Of a DNA stretch of 64,000 bases, positions 1-14,000 are shown piece after piece. Each line of letters opens with the position of its first letter. The first letter of the stretch is position 1. A program made the position numbers and the translations under genes. Source of the DNA: Branchiostoma floridae (taxonomy: Eukaryota > Chordata > Leptocardii > Amphioxiformes > Branchiostomatidae); assembly GCF_000003815.2 (NCBI RefSeq), contig NC_049986.1, positions 8,343,751-8,407,750 on the forward strand, in the 5' to 3' direction. The notes beneath the pieces were generated by a model. It did no database searches. It had not been told where the DNA came from and saw nothing but the letters and a program-made list of their open reading frames with translations.

Positions 1-284
1 TTGCTTTTTTTGTGTGTCTGTATAGTAGCAGATGTCAGACTGTCACAGAGTGACACTTTTCCGATAGCTAGTGGTTCATGCAGTCTCTCCACAACGTGCA
101 CTTTTAGCCAAACATCATTTTCTTCTTGATAAGTGTGTTGGGTTCTTGTACATGGAGGATTTGATGCTTGCTAGTAATGCCTGACCAAACCACCTTTGAC
201 TCAGTGTACACCCTTTCTTCTAGCTGAATACAAGACGGGGATGCGCCAGGTCCCTATGTGATTGAAAACAATACATAGCACTAG

Positions 285-547
285 TATAACCCTTATCCGT
301 AGGAAACACATATATCATGATCATTTCTTTTGAATTAAAGATGGTATTTAGGGATATCAAGTCAATGGATGGCAGTTTCACACTACAATATCTTATACAT
401 CTTTCATAACTTTTTACAAATTGAAAATGTTTCAATATGAAACCACTGTCCGTCGACTTGATATTCCTAGATATTGGTACCATATCCTGTTTTTAAAAAC
501 AACGGATATACATGTAGGCTACCTGACAAAAAAAGGTGAACTAGAAT
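285..547. repeat. MITE family A, copy 1 (diverged)
   Basis: It shares the internal blocks (a tract around TTTAGGGATATCAAGTC and the mirrored GACTTGATAT tract) and the right end AAAGGTGAACTAG with copies at 31350-31566, 33817-34032 and 51212-51408. The left terminus is degraded. It is non-coding. Confidence 0.55.
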
Positions 548-553
548 TACATG

Positions 554-911
554 CAGGGTTGAACAAGTTTTCTAAAATTCACTTGACCCATCATAATTGA
601 TTGATATCAGGCAAGTACATGAAAAATTTACTTGCCCGAAGAAACATTTCACTTGCCCGAAATTTAGAAAAAAAATTTTCTTTGTATTTTTACTTCCAGT
701 AATGAAATTCTTTTAGTATTGCCACTTTGTTTTCTGTGATGAACAATGCTTGATGCCATGACTGTTAAAAGTAACAAGTACATATTTATCAAAGTCGCAC
801 TTAATGAAAAATCTTACTTGCCTGATCGGGCAAGTGGTGTAGGGCATGCACTTGTCCCATCAGCACTTTCACTTGCCGGGACAATCGGACTAGTGGACTC
901 GTCCAACCCTG
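554..911. mobile_element. CAGGGTTG-TIR DNA transposon, non-autonomous, copy 1
   Basis: It begins CAGGGTTGAACAAGTT and ends with the inverted form ACTCGTCCAACCCTG. It is flanked on both sides by ACATG (549-553 and 912-916), a 5-bp target-site duplication. The interior repeats the phrase ACTTGCCC/CGGGCAAGTG and has no transposase. A second copy lies at 3975-5239. The superfamily is not certain. Confidence 0.75.
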
Positions 912-1831
912 ACATGTACATATGGCACACCAAGAGAAGTGATGGCTTCATGCCCGGTAGTTATGCCAAAAGATCTCCTGACAGGTTGACAACTGACAGC
1001 TGCTTGGGAAGTCTTCAGGAAGCAGTTAACATTATAAGTGCATATCTAATCCAGTCAGCAATTAAACTAACACAACCCTAGGAAAGGTAACCTTTTGTGG
1101 TGAGATCTGGCTTACATGCTGGAAGGACCTGGCAGTGGTTCAACACCTCCTGTGCACAACATGGTTGTTTTTAGAAGCAGCTGCACTTGTGATATGGTAA
1201 CAATAGACTTGATCAAAGCAATAGTGTCTTAGGATCATGTGGTTCTAATGATAGAAATGATAGAAAGTACTTCGAGAAACTTCAGGAAACATTCATATTA
1301 CTAGCATTTGTACAATATTTGAGCTACATACATGTATATTTAGTGTATGCAATTTTTTGATTTAATTATAAGTGCACTCTAGCACATAGATTTTTTTTAG
1401 TACACTCTAGCACATAGATTTTTTAGGTGCATTCTAGAACCGAGATTTTTGTGTAATGTGAATAATGTATAGAATAATGTATAGGCACTGATGCTCATCA
1501 GCTTGCAGCATGTTCTTGACGTGAAAGTTTCTGAAAAATACTAAAACCTTTGTTTAAAGTCTTGAAGTTAGGAATAGAATTTCAGATTCACACTCGGAAG
1601 AGAGGTAGATTGATTTGAAATCACATTTTGCCTTTCTCATATGCAGATACTCGGGTCCACTCAATTTCTACACTCTGAATCGTAGAATACATTTTACTCA
1701 CATTCTACTTTGAGTTATACACCTAATTTTTTCTGTGCTACTCGAGTAATAGGTTGATGCACCATACCAGTGCCAAAAATTGCCCAGAATAAATATCAGC
1801 CCTTGCTGTGAATGTCCCTACTTCAGAAAAA

Positions 1832-1951
1832 GTAGCCTGGTTTTCCATCCGTATTTAAGTTTCCATGCAAGTCTCTTCTGTATTTGCGGAGAGGACAGAA
1901 GAGACTCGGGAGCTATAAAAATAAGTATAATACGGCTGGATACCAGGCTAC
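1832..1951. repeat. Small TIR element (GTAGCCTGG ends)
   Basis: The ends GTAGCCTGGTTTTCCATCCG and CGGCTGGATACCAGGCTAC are inverted repeats, and the centre has a hairpin formed by AGTCTCTTCTGT and ACAGAAGAGACT. A related fragment runs into the N gap at 13256-13289 and another lies near 34866-34985. It is non-coding. Confidence 0.6.
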
Positions 1952-3445
1952 AGAAAATGTCCCTAGGAAGTTGTCCTGCTATCCTTGAATGGTGATCAAT
2001 TCATCACAGCTGATCTACTGCAACTGTGACAGCAAAATTGTACCACATGTAGTGAGATGGTGTGAGCTCAACTATTTAACCTCCTTGGACAGAGGCCAGG
2101 CAGCAACCAGGTTCTTGGGAATGTCCTTGGCAGGGTTCATAAGTGTGCCAGCCAAAAAGAGAGTTTATCCACACTTTTGTTTTGCCAAGTTGCAGCAGTG
2201 TTTCTGCAACTAAGTGTTGTAGTCAGACACTGTTACCTGACTATGCCTGTTTATACTCATAATCATTAACTAGCCCAGTATTCATCACTGTTTCCTATCC
2301 CAGAGTTGTCCTATCCAGTACCCATTGTCCTGTCCACCTCCCTCCGTTAAGATATACACAAATAATACCCACAACTATTCTCTTTACTTCTTGTGTAGTT
2401 TGGTGTCTTTTATATCATACTTTTCATTCCCGAAAGCTGCTCACCTGGGCCCAGGTTTGAAAATGTGACATAGGCCTTAAAAGGGTTCTTTCATTGGGAA
2501 CTGGCAGCTAAATACAGATGGATGCCATTGCTATACTGTAGATGAAGTGTTGACGTATTGGTACTTGGAAACTGATTTGACTAGTGGTGTTCAGCTATAG
2601 CCAGTTGCAAACGAGTACAGTAATTGGGGTGGACTGTTAGTAATGATGTAGTACATTTTTGTATGTAGTAGTAGTAGTACTAGTAGTGATCCCCAGTGTA
2701 AATTTGTAGGTATATAGAGAGTCATGTTTGCAAACTGAGCAATAACGCTGCATACCGATCACTGCCAATTACTGCCTTATCTTGAGACAGACTGCTTCTC
2801 TTGGCACGTGAGAATTTTAATGAAATGCCTGGGTAAGTACAAGGATTTGGAAAAGTGCCTAGTGAATTAGGTGGATTTAGAAGGTATCTTCGATGTTTCA
2901 ACTATGTCATGTAGTTGATGTGATGTGTCTTCCTACACCATATGGCTCCTGCCAACAAATGCACCTCATCTCTTTATGGGTACTTCATGACTGAGTTGTT
3001 TTGGTTACCTATAGAGATGCTATAGTTACTGGTGTACTGGTTTAACAGGGTTGCCCATGTTGATACTAGTAATTAGAAATAATCAGTTCACAGTCGCAGG
3101 CAAAAGGTAACGGTAAAGGCCCATAACTTCTAAATGATTCTTGTTTAGACCTTGCTAAAAACGTAGTACATGTCCAGACGCATTTTGTTGTATTATGTCT
3201 CAGGCTGTGAAACAAAACAAAAACTGGTCTAGACATCTCAGCAGCTTCAACTTCAACTGTGATACATATACTTGTATATATATTAGTCACAATGATAACA
3301 CTGCCCGCGAGCAGTTCAAAACATGAAAAAGATTATTCTACCTGTAATTGTTTTGTAACGTGTAAGGATATATATGTTGTTGCTTTCTTTGTTTCGTTAA
3401 CCGTTAACATCTTAATTGATTATTGTTCTTGTTCTCGTTATTTAG

Positions 3446-6400
3446 GGAGAGAAGGGTGATCCAGGATGGATACCCCTGGTGGCTATACCTGGCAGAAAGG
3501 TAGGCTAAAGAAAAAGTCAGCTCGTTTGAAAAAAAAAGAAATATTATGATAATATCATAAGATCACTTTTTTAACATTTGGCAACTTGTAGAAGTCATAT
3601 TTATCTATTATACTCTTGTATTTCATACTATGCTTTGATGTGGTACATGTAAGTGCTGACATATGACATATGATTCATATGTTGACTAGAAGATATGTTG
3701 TTTGAGTGTTTGGTGCCTGTTAACTGTTTGTTTTGTTTTGTTGTGTTTTCAGGGAGACAAAGGTTTTCCTGGAATCCCTGGGCCGCCTGGAAGGAAGGGT
3801 CTGAAGGTGAATAAAAGGCACATCACAATAGGAAAAGTCTTCAGCATTACGTTTTCCAGGGGGACGCAGTCCAATGAAAAAAGTCCTTGTAGTACTTAGG
3901 ACAGCCCTATGATCTGACACGCCTGCATTCTGAGACCCAACATTGTATGTTTGGTTAGGGGTGTTGGAACATAGCAGGGTTGAACAAGTTTTCTAAAATT
4001 CACTTGTCCTATCGGGCAAGTGCATAAAAAATTTACTTGCTGGAAACAAATTTTCTCTTGCCCAAAATTTAAATGATTTTTTCTATGCATTTTCACTTCC
4101 AGCGATGGGATTCTTTTATTATTGGGTCAATTTTTCTGTGTTGACCAATGCTTGATGCCATAAATGTGAAAGTAACAAGCATATCAAAATCTCATGGAAA
4201 GATATTACTTGCTCGATCGGGCAAGTGGGATAGGACATGAGCTTGCCCAATGAGCTACGAGGGCGGTTCAAAAAGTAATGCCACTGGTTTTATAACAAAC
4301 TCATGTTTTCATCGAATGAGCTGAAATTTGGCACAAATGTACAAGGCTATATCCTCTTAAGATTGAGATATCTCAATTTGTGGTTCAGATTTTTATGAGC
4401 AACTGAGATGATTTTAAGATGACCAAGCCCTTAAAAGCTTGTCAGGAGATCAGTTCCTCTAGATCTTACCATTTCAAGACTATTGTAGGAAACTGAAATT
4501 TCACCTGTATAATAGCAAATGTCTCTATAGTTTACGTGCCAAATTTCATGTTTGAACTCTCAATGGTTCATTTTTTACAGCCACTAGAATGGAGCAGGTT
4601 GCTATATTACAGACAGTTTGATTAGTAGCCAAATACGTGATTTGTTGAATAAATGTTTTTGTAGACTGCTTTTCCATTAACCAAAATATGCGAAACTTGG
4701 CACAATTATTAACTGTTTCAAGATCAAGAAGTGTCTTAAGTTTGATTTTTCTCAGTTAATAAAAAAGTCGGTTATGGACACTTTCAGCAGCTCACCCCTA
4801 ATCCACCGCTAATTACGACCCTGACGACCTCACTTCACACCAGGAACGAAAAAATGATAAATGATTGTATTTACAAAATTAAAATAGGCATGTGGCTTAC
4901 AGAGAAGTCCAACTTGATACATGTGCAATTTCAGTTTCTTACAATAGCTACAAGTGATTTAGAGACATTATCAATTGCACGTTAATTAACCCTCTAATTT
5001 CTTCCGACGGGATAACAGGGGTGTGGTCATCTTGAACTCAATTCAGTGACTCATAAAAATTCTAACAACAAATTGAGATATGTCAATCTCAAGAGGATAT
5101 ATTCTTGTACCTTTGTGCTAAATTTCAGCTCATTCGATGAAAACATGAGCCTGTTATAAAACCAGTGGCATTACTTTTTGAACCGCCCTCGTATTCCAAT
5201 TGCTCGGGACAATAGGGCCAGTGGACTTGTCCAACCCTGCATAGGGGTGTGGAACATAGCGATATCAGGGGTGTAATTATAATCAGAGGTTTAAGCTGGA
5301 GGGGATGCTAGAGGGGGTTCGAGGACAGCTAGAGGATACTACAGTGATCCAAACAGGATGTCTGTCATGATATAGCCTTCTGGAGTTGGCTTTTTATTCA
5401 CTTTCTATGCACTTTATGAACCTTGCGTGCATGTGTATGTGTGTCGCATTGTTATGACTATGGTGGTGCCAAAAGGGGTCTTTATGTTGCCAACTGGATG
5501 CGTGTGTTTGGAGGATGGGGATGATAGTAAATGAGGGGGTAGCAGGACAGGTGCCAGGGGGTGGGGGGATGTTAACAATGGGAGGGGGTGTGCTAGATAG
5601 GGGTGATGACATGAGGGGGGCCAGAACAGGTGCACGAGTTTTGTAATGTTAGGAGGGTAGGGTGCTGTTATGTTACTGTTAGTTAGGAGGAGGAGGATAA
5701 GGGAGATTGGGGTAAACCAGGGAGGGGGTGCCAATGTTAAGATAGGTTTGCGCCAAGGTTGATAAAGGCATGCCAATGTCAGGAAAGGGTATGACTGTGT
5801 CAAGAGGGGGTGTGCCAATGTCAGAACATTGTGTGCCAATGTGAGAGGGGGGTCTGCCAATGTCAAGAGGGGGGTACCAGGTGGGGGTTTTTATGGTGCC
5901 AGCAGGACAGGGTCCAAGGAGGGGGGTGCCAGGGCAAGCAGTACGTCGCTTTGGCGCCAGTAAGGCTGGATTTGGGGAGAGGAGATGTGATATGCAATGT
6001 GTGATGGTTTAGAGAATGATAGTCTCTGCCACAAGTCATTCTCCTATGCAGAGTCTAATCAGCATTGTAGAAACTTCTGTTATATGGTACGTGTTGGAAT
6101 CCCTGACAGGTAAAACTTAAGGAAACATATTGATGATCTAAGTACTATGGAAAAGCTAAACTGAAACTAACCAACACTGCAAATAAGTTAGGACTTATCC
6201 CAAATTTTCAGCCGACTCCGCCAGCCTTGTTCACGGTCGGAACCCATCTCTTGTAGCTTCAGAGGGTCGTACAACATGTAAATGCTAGATAACCAATGTC
6301 GCCCCCGGTCTCTGTTTAGCGATGGATGGTGGGCGCAGATGTACACAGCCTCCTTCACTCCTCTTGCCTGTGTACATCCGTGCCCTCCATCCATTGCTGA

Positions 6401-9400
6401 ACAGTCCCAACTTATTTGTAGTGTTAGTTAGCTAAAGTGTAGTTTATCCATAATGTCATTTGCCAACACAGATGAACTTTCATGCTAATATTGATGATCA
6501 TTGCTGACATCCCTAATGATAATAGGATGAGGCCGTTTTCTCCACATGCCCATTCTGAGCATATTTCTGTATTCACAGGGTGACCAGGGAGAAGATGGCC
6601 CTATGGGACTACCTGGAGAAAAAGTAAGACAACAAGAACTTTTGAATTAGCACATCATACTGTATTTGCAGATGGAAAACTAATTCTCATCTATAGTCTC
6701 TCTATACCCACATTTTGATATGTATACAATTTATTGTTCTTGTGAGGCATCATATGCATCCTCTTTGAGGGAGCTGCTCAAAATTTTCATTTTATTTGTA
6801 ACAATACAAATCATAATATTTGGCTTTTTTACACTAAAGGGACCCCCTGGCCAGCTGGGACAAGAAGGTCTGAATGGGTTCCAAGGAAGACAGGTAAACT
6901 GTGGATTCAGTTATGCTTTATGCAGTGGAAGACTTCTTCTATAAGATTAAGAACTTATTTGTGTTTGTGATTCATAGTTAGATCATCATTGGGATTTTGA
7001 AAAGATTTTGACATTAAAGAAATCTTTGCTTCAGTAATGTTGGGATACCGATGTTGTGATGTTGATGAATGTTGCATCCTTTGATAGATGCTAAGATTTT
7101 CATTGCAGTGTTCTATCATTACAGGGAAAGTCTGGTCCTCCAGGTCCACCTGGTCCTAAGGGTGAAACAGTAAGTACCAGGTCTCCTGGATTGATTTCAA
7201 AAGTTATATGAGATTGTACATGTACATGTACATTTATATGAAATTCTAAACAAAGGATTAACGATGTAATAAATAAGATGTACTATAAGTAGGATATAAG
7301 ATTTTACAATAAATCTTGTTGAAATCATGGAGATTTTCCCATACAAGATACATGTAACACATTGCCAAGTAAAATCTTGGTCACATATGATGATGTGACA
7401 TATTTTTTACATGATGTTTGTTTCTTTTATTGTTCATAGGGTGACCCAGGACCACTTGGACCTCCTGGTTTACGAGGCATAGATGGAGAAAAGGTAGAGT
7501 TTGTCAAATATATGACTTCTTGTTACCAATTGATGTTTGTCACTTCACTCCTTTGTTGTGATTTCCCCCCTACAAAGTTCAAAGCATAATCGTTGATGCA
7601 CAGTGTCTGATAAGAATGATGTTTTCGAAGCTAAGCTGTTGTCTTTTAACTCATATAGGGTGAGAGAGGGCCTCCTGGGAAACAGGGAAAAGTCGGAAGA
7701 TCGGTAAGTTGGAAACTTTAGATTTCAGTAGAGTCATCTGTAATCCAGAGCTGCAACTGAGTTGCTCAGTGGAATTAGGAGGACCAAAGTTGATGTATTA
7801 AGCATAGTCACACAACCTTTTTGTTAACGAATTTGCTCAGTGCAAAGCCGTATTTTTGACCACTTCAAAGCACTGAACTACGCTCACTGTGGCAGCATCT
7901 TTTCTCCCTAAGTCAGAAACATCAAGCTTCAGCAAGTTCGACTAACTGACTCATTAGGCGAAGCAGGGGTTACGAGGCTGCTTTGGAAATTCCATACCCC
8001 ATTTAGCCGGACTGGTTTGATCCACTTACACGGGAAGGTCTCCTACTCTTTTTGATAAGTGTGGCGGGTTCTTTAACGTGCCTGTGGTAAGGCTTTCCCC
8101 AGACATGGGACCTCCATTTAACGTCCTATCCAAGGGACGGCCCTAGCCGAAGCTTCTATAATTTATGAGAACTAAAGAGGATCGGATTGGTCTCCCTGGT
8201 TTTGCACTGTAACATTTCACTGTTTTACTTGATTAATGTCTCATTTTTTTAAAAGGCTTTGAATTTATGAACATATTTTTCTAACTTGATAGTAAATTTG
8301 ATTGAAAGCTTACTGTAAGTGTTTAATTTGTGAACTCACTGTCATATATCATTTGCCAATCTTAAATAAACTAAACCATGTGGTTCTCAATATCATCCAG
8401 CTGATGGCTTGGTTTTCTACCACTGACTACGTTGTTTGTAATAAATCAGTAATTATCTATAGGTGCTGACCCACTCCATATCTGGAATGGCATGCTTAGA
8501 AGTATCTGTACCAATATCTATTCTCATCCCATACAAAAATGAAGCACATCTGGAGATGAGCCCCTAAATCTCAGGTACATGTATGATAAATTATTAACAG
8601 AAATGTTCAACTTATTTGGACTGCTGTTTATTTCAGGGCTTTCCTGGAGACCCTGGTCCAAGAGGCCCACCCGGATCTGACGGAGGACCAGTAAGTCATA
8701 GTGTTTAAGTCACCAAAAATATGTGTCATGTTTGATCTACATACAATGGAATTTTTTCCAGAATTCCTACTTTTCAATAAGTAAAATATAGTGTTTACAT
8801 GCCTCTTTTTTCTTCTTCCACCATTTTTAGGGAAGAGCTGGACCATCTGGTCCCATAGGACTTCCTGGTTTACCTGTGAGTGTGCATTCATATGATGTCC
8901 TATGATTTCTATGTTGAGTAAATGTATAAAGTAGATTAATTAAAAGAAACAGTGTCTTGCTTTTATTAACCCTACACTTCTATGATTGCACAACCCTACA
9001 CACTTCTTATATACAGCTCTACATACTTCCATGTACATTATGTTACCTAAACAATACAACCTACACACTTCCAGTTCTGCACACTTTGATGTACTGAGCC
9101 CTACACACTTGTATGTACAACCGTACACTTCCATGTACACCCTACACACTTTATTTACAACACTACACACTTCCATGTACAATTTTACACACTCCCATGT
9201 ACAACCCTGAACACTTCTACAATGTACATAGTATGTACATTAATGTACAAAGTACAACCCTACAAACTTCCATGTACAACCCTACATACTTCCATGTACA
9301 ACCATACACACTTCCATGTACAACCCAACACACTTCCATGTACAGCTCTGTACACTTTGATGTACAATCTACACACTTCCATGTACAACCCTACACACTG

Positions 9401-11019
9401 AAACACAGAATGAAGCTAACCCTGACACCTGTATTACAGGGTGACAAAGGCTTTCCAGGAGAGCGCGGGAAACCAGGACGGCAAGGCAGAGAGGTCAGGA
9501 ATTTATTTTCGTGGTCATGTAAACTTCACGATACATCATATACGTATACGTTTAACTTCGGACATTAACCAACTTGGCCCATGGCTAATCAGACCATCTG
9601 GGCCCAACACCCTGGTCAAATCAGCCCAATACCATAACGCAAACTCTAAACCTGGCTCAGTTGATAAGGGTTTAGGGCCGAGTTGACCAGTGTGTATCGC
9701 GGAATTGACTGGGCAGAGTTTGTAAAGGGTCAAATAGTCCTGATCCCCATTAGCAACCTTTGAACGTTTTCGCTTTTATCCTCAACAAAAGTCATTTTAT
9801 CTCAACTGCCAACAGTAATACAGAGCATTAGTTCTGATAACCTTCATTTGACAATTGTATCTCTTAATCCCTCTGAGGTTAATGTAGGTTACACTTTCAT
9901 TTCTGGTCTGATTGGTAACTCCCACAAACTCCATTTCCTAGCACAAACTGTTGATGTCCACCAGATGTAAATCATCTCCAGTGATATGGTTGTCTGTCCT
10001 CTTCCCTGTAGGGTGTCCAAGGAGATCCAGGACCTGGGGGACCCAAAGGTGAAAAGGTGAAAGGTTAATTCAACAGCTGATGTGCTCTATCTTCTCTATC
10101 CCACACTTTGATGAAAGAAAAACTATTGGTAAAGACCCCCCTCCGGTTCACTGGAAAGGGGGCCTTAACTATATTGGTTGACCAAGATTGGATTATATAA
10201 AGTTATGATTTTCTTTGATTAAAGACAAATTATTGGTTAAGACCACCCTTCCGGTCCACTGGAAAAGGGTGCCTTAACTATATCGAGTGACCAAAATTGG
10301 GTTTTACAGCCTATGACTTTCTTTGATTAAAGGAAAACTATTGGTTAACCCCCCCCCCCCCCCCCCTTCCAGTTCAAGGGGGAGGGGGGCTTAACTATAT
10401 TGAGCGAAGCCCCAGTAGAAATCGGATGGTATCCATGCAGGCTACTGACAAACAACAACACACACAAAAGTTAAGAAATATATTTCTTTATCAATGTAAT
10501 CTTTAAAAAAAAATACATTTTTGGTTGCTTAATGCTCACTGCCTCAGTGGAAAGGTTGACAATGTATAACAAGCTAATTACATTGTATATGTCATCTTCC
10601 TAAAGAGATCTTTAGTGCAACGTCATCCAGCATATTATGCACTCCTGTATATTATGTAGACTGTGCATACGTGGGGGTATCTGCACAAGAGATCTTGCAA
10701 ACTCGTACACTTTTTCTTTCTGGAGTTTGTATGGAATGCAACAGCTCAATGTTAACATGAAAGTTAATGTTTGAAGTTTAAATGTGAATCAATCTTATTG
10801 ATAATATGTAAGAATATTATCTTGAAGTTCTTATTATCAAAAGACATGTTGGACAACTTAACATCTTCAGTACTGAGAGATATCTTAGGAACATTGACCA
10901 GTTAAGTATGTTTATTTGTTGCTTTACTTGAAGATAATGACTATCTTTTGATTACAACAAACTAGGGTGAGATTGGTGAGTTTGGACCCCCTGGAGAGCG
11001 TGGCTTCAAAGGAGACCCT
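3446..11019 (+). CDS. COL27A1-like: Collagen triple-helix exons, block 1 (12 exons)
   Basis: Exons: 3446-3499, 3753-3806, 6579-6623, 6840-6893, 7125-7169, 7440-7493, 7659-7703, 8637-8690, 8831-8875, 9440-9493, 10012-10056, 10966-11019. Each is preceded by AG and followed by GT, begins with a GGN codon and is 54 or 45 bp long. From the second exon the lengths alternate 54/45, the classic fibrillar collagen pattern. The first exon is irregular: after GDPG it reads [11 protein letters not shown], losing Gly at two expected positions. The exon 10 donor is GTCAGG. All others are uninterrupted Gly-X-Y. Confidence 0.9.
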
Positions 11020-14000
11020 GTGAGTTCCTCTATTGTAATTCACTTGTCTTCTTAGTACAATGTACCAAACTATCACGGGTATGAGAACATTCAGCTTGTT
11101 CTCAGAACTAAATTGTTCACAGTAAATAAATTATTTGTTATTGTCACCAAGACAAATTATTTTTTATCGGTAACAGTCATCACCGTGAAAACTGTAAACA
11201 TGAAAGTACAGTCAAACCTGCCCAAGACGACCACTCGGGGGACCGGAAAAAAGCGGTCGATTTGGACAGGTGGTCGCTGAGAAGAGTATCGACTCAAANN
11301 NNNNNNNNNNNNNNNNNNNNNNNNNNNNNNNNNNNNNNNNNNNNNNNNNNNNNNNNNNNNNNNNNNNNNNNNNNNNNNNNNNNNNNNNNNNNNNNNNNNN
11401 NNNNNNNNNNNNNNNNNNNNNNNNNNNNNNNNNNNNNNNNNNNNNNNNNNNNNNNNNNNNNNNNNNNNNNNNNNNNNNNNNNNNNNNNNNNNNNNNNNNN
11501 NNNNNNNNNNNNNNNNNNNNNNNNNNNNNNNNNNNNNNNNNNNNNNNNNNNNNNNNNNNNNNNNNNNNNNNNNNNNNNNNNNNNNNNNNNNNNNNNNNNN
11601 NNNNNNNNNNNNNNNNNNNNNNNNNNNNNNNNNNNNNNNNNNNNNNNNNNNNNNNNNNNNNNNNNNNNNNNNNNNNNNNNNNNNNNNNNNNNNNNNNNNN
11701 NNNNNNNNNNNNNNNNNNNNNNNNNNNNNNNNNNNNNNNNNNNNNNNNNNNNNNNNNAACCAACCCATTGACCGCCGCCATCCTTATTCTAAACATAACA
11801 TCGCATTTGCAGTTAAAATCCGACGAAATCTGACGCAAACTGGCTGAAATCGCGCTAGGTATCATTAAAAAATCAATGAAAACCTCAATTTTGAAAATGA
11901 TGCGGTCGTTATGGGTCCCAATTTGGGCCGATCGCAGTCACGTTGGCCAGGTGGTCGTTGAGAAAAGGTCGCTTAATGCTTACGTCAATGGGGAAAAAAA
12001 TCGGGACCGAGAAAAAGCGGTTGAAATGGCCAGGTGGTCGCTGAGAAGAGGTGGTCGCTCGGGCAGGTTTGACTGTACATTAAAAAAAATCAGGAATTAC
12101 TGTATTTTAATTGCTTCCCTGTACAGCTTGTGGTTTAACTTAATTAGAGCTGTTAACGAAAAATTCATAGTAGCAAAAGAAAATTTCCAATGCTTTCTGT
12201 TTAAAAACTAATTCACAAGAATGTATGGAGAAAAATTTGAAATTATACCTTTTTGAGTGTTTTGTCTGAACTATTTTCCATTTTTTCATTCAGGGTACCA
12301 TCGGAGACATAGGTCCCCAAGGCCCACTGGGAAAACCTGGAGGAGTGGTATGGTAGTCCTCTATGCTATGGATTATTTCTATTCATGATTGACTTTCTGT
12401 TTTGTCGTCATCCTACACTGTGTTACTCCAGCCTTGTTAAGTTTGATTCAACAGTCCACAGACGCTAGCTAGCCTGGAGTGCAGCTTTGTTATCTTAAGT
12501 CCACTCCTGACAGTTGATTAGCCTGGAGTCCAGCCTTGTTTACTTTGGTCCACTCCAGTTTTGGAGGGGTAATGACCATAGGAGGGGACAAAGCAAACAA
12601 GGCTGGACTCCAGGCTTGCTATTGACTGCTGAAATTAAGATTACATAGTCTTACATAGAATCTGTTGCCCCACAGGGTGTGCAGGGAGATAAAGGTGAAC
12701 CTGGTGATTCTGGACCTGCTGGACCCAAGGTAAGGAAAGTGTCAGAAGACAAACTTAGGACAAACACTAGTGCTTCTTGAAAAGTTATGAAAACATAAAC
12801 CTTTAAGTTACATTGTAGTTCTTGGTTTGATTACCGAGTTTCAAGTACCAAGTTTTAGCACCTGCTCTAGTAGCTGTGCCATTGTTGATTTTTCTCATAT
12901 TTATTTGTATCTTTGTTGCAGGGCTATCCCGGTGATATTGGCGTTCCTGGTAAAAATGGACCAGCCGGCTCTAAGGTACATCATTGTTGTTCATAATGCA
13001 GGCTTCAACTATCCTTCAAAACACTCAATTACAAAAATTGTTAATGTGAGACTCAGAAAATGATTTTCAACTGTATATCTCAATCCTTCTTTCAGGGAGA
13101 GGGCGGACCAATGGGACCTGAGGGTTTGCTTGGCCCTCCTGGACCTGATGTAAGTGCTTACACCTATCTCATTCTGGCAAATTATCATATGTTCTTTGCT
13201 AAACTTTAAAAACAAAAGACAAGGATAGGATGTAAGAGTATATCAGCCAAGTTGAGCGTAGCCTGGTATCCAGCCGTAATTATAGCTCCNNNNNNNNNNN
13301 NNNNNNNNNNNNNNNNNNNNNNNNNNNNNNNNNNNNNNNNNNNNNNNNNNNNNNNNNNNNNNNNNNNNNNNNNNNNNNNNNNNNNNNNNAAGGCAGTCAT
13401 ACCGGCTATATAGATACAGATACAGGTACAGATACAGATACAGATACAGATACAGATACAGATACAGATACATCCCAATGCTGTCCCAATAGCATTGTAG
13501 CCAGCAGTCCAGCCTTATCAGCTTTGGTCCTCTCCCAATGGGCAGAGTGGAGACTGTTGGGACCAAACCAAAGCTAACAAGGCTGGACTCCAGGCTACTA
13601 TGCTCATATATGGAGCATTGAGCCTTCTACAAAGTCTGCTGACTCCTGCAAGGCCAAATACAGTCATGCTTTTAGAGGGTGCAACCATCATGAAAGCAGT
13701 TAAGGACAAGCTGCTTGTAGAATTAGGAAAAATCAAGACCACTTGTGTTTCTATCATGTATTGGATACATATGTGTTAACACTCTCCTTGGTGCTGAAAT
13801 GCCATCAGTTGGTACATGTTGTTCTATTTGTTCCATAGGGCATCAAGGGAGACCCTGGGGGACCTGGTGAACCTGGTGGGCCGGTAAGTCGGCACTTTTA
13901 CTACCCGTGCATGTATGTATAGAATATTCTTGATAGAATATTGAGGGTATTTTGAAAGTTTTATTGTACAAAGTGACAGTATTTTTTTCTTTTTTCTGAA

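Larger units (their letters stand above)
1..3445. other. Non-coding upstream or intronic region of the collagen gene
   Basis: I find no exon that can be supported here. The first collagen exon in the window begins at 3446, and since it is already inside the triple helix this stretch is probably intron. It contains several small repeats listed separately, plus a short block near 2371-2465 that is the reverse complement of part of the hairpin element at 26109-26273. Short open frames here lack splice support or protein-like composition. Confidence 0.6.

Noticed and set aside
746-1081. 111-residue open frame on the plus strand
   Set aside because: Most of it lies in the CAGGGTTG-TIR element and its flank. 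It has no splice signals or family resemblance.
5394-5866. 150-residue minus-strand frame rich in Leu/Thr/Pro (TLAHP repeats)
   Set aside because: It is produced by the G-rich minisatellite; there is no conserved composition or splice support.
8940-9568. Open frames rich in Tyr/Thr/His or Met/Glu/Val over the TGTACA-type minisatellite
   Set aside because: They follow the tandem repeat, lie in a collagen intron and have no splice or domain support.
11299-11757. Possibility that the first N gap hides a collagen exon
   Set aside because: The gap lies wholly inside a TA-flanked TIR element (11209-12075), so no exon is required there, and both flanking exons are regular 54-bp units.
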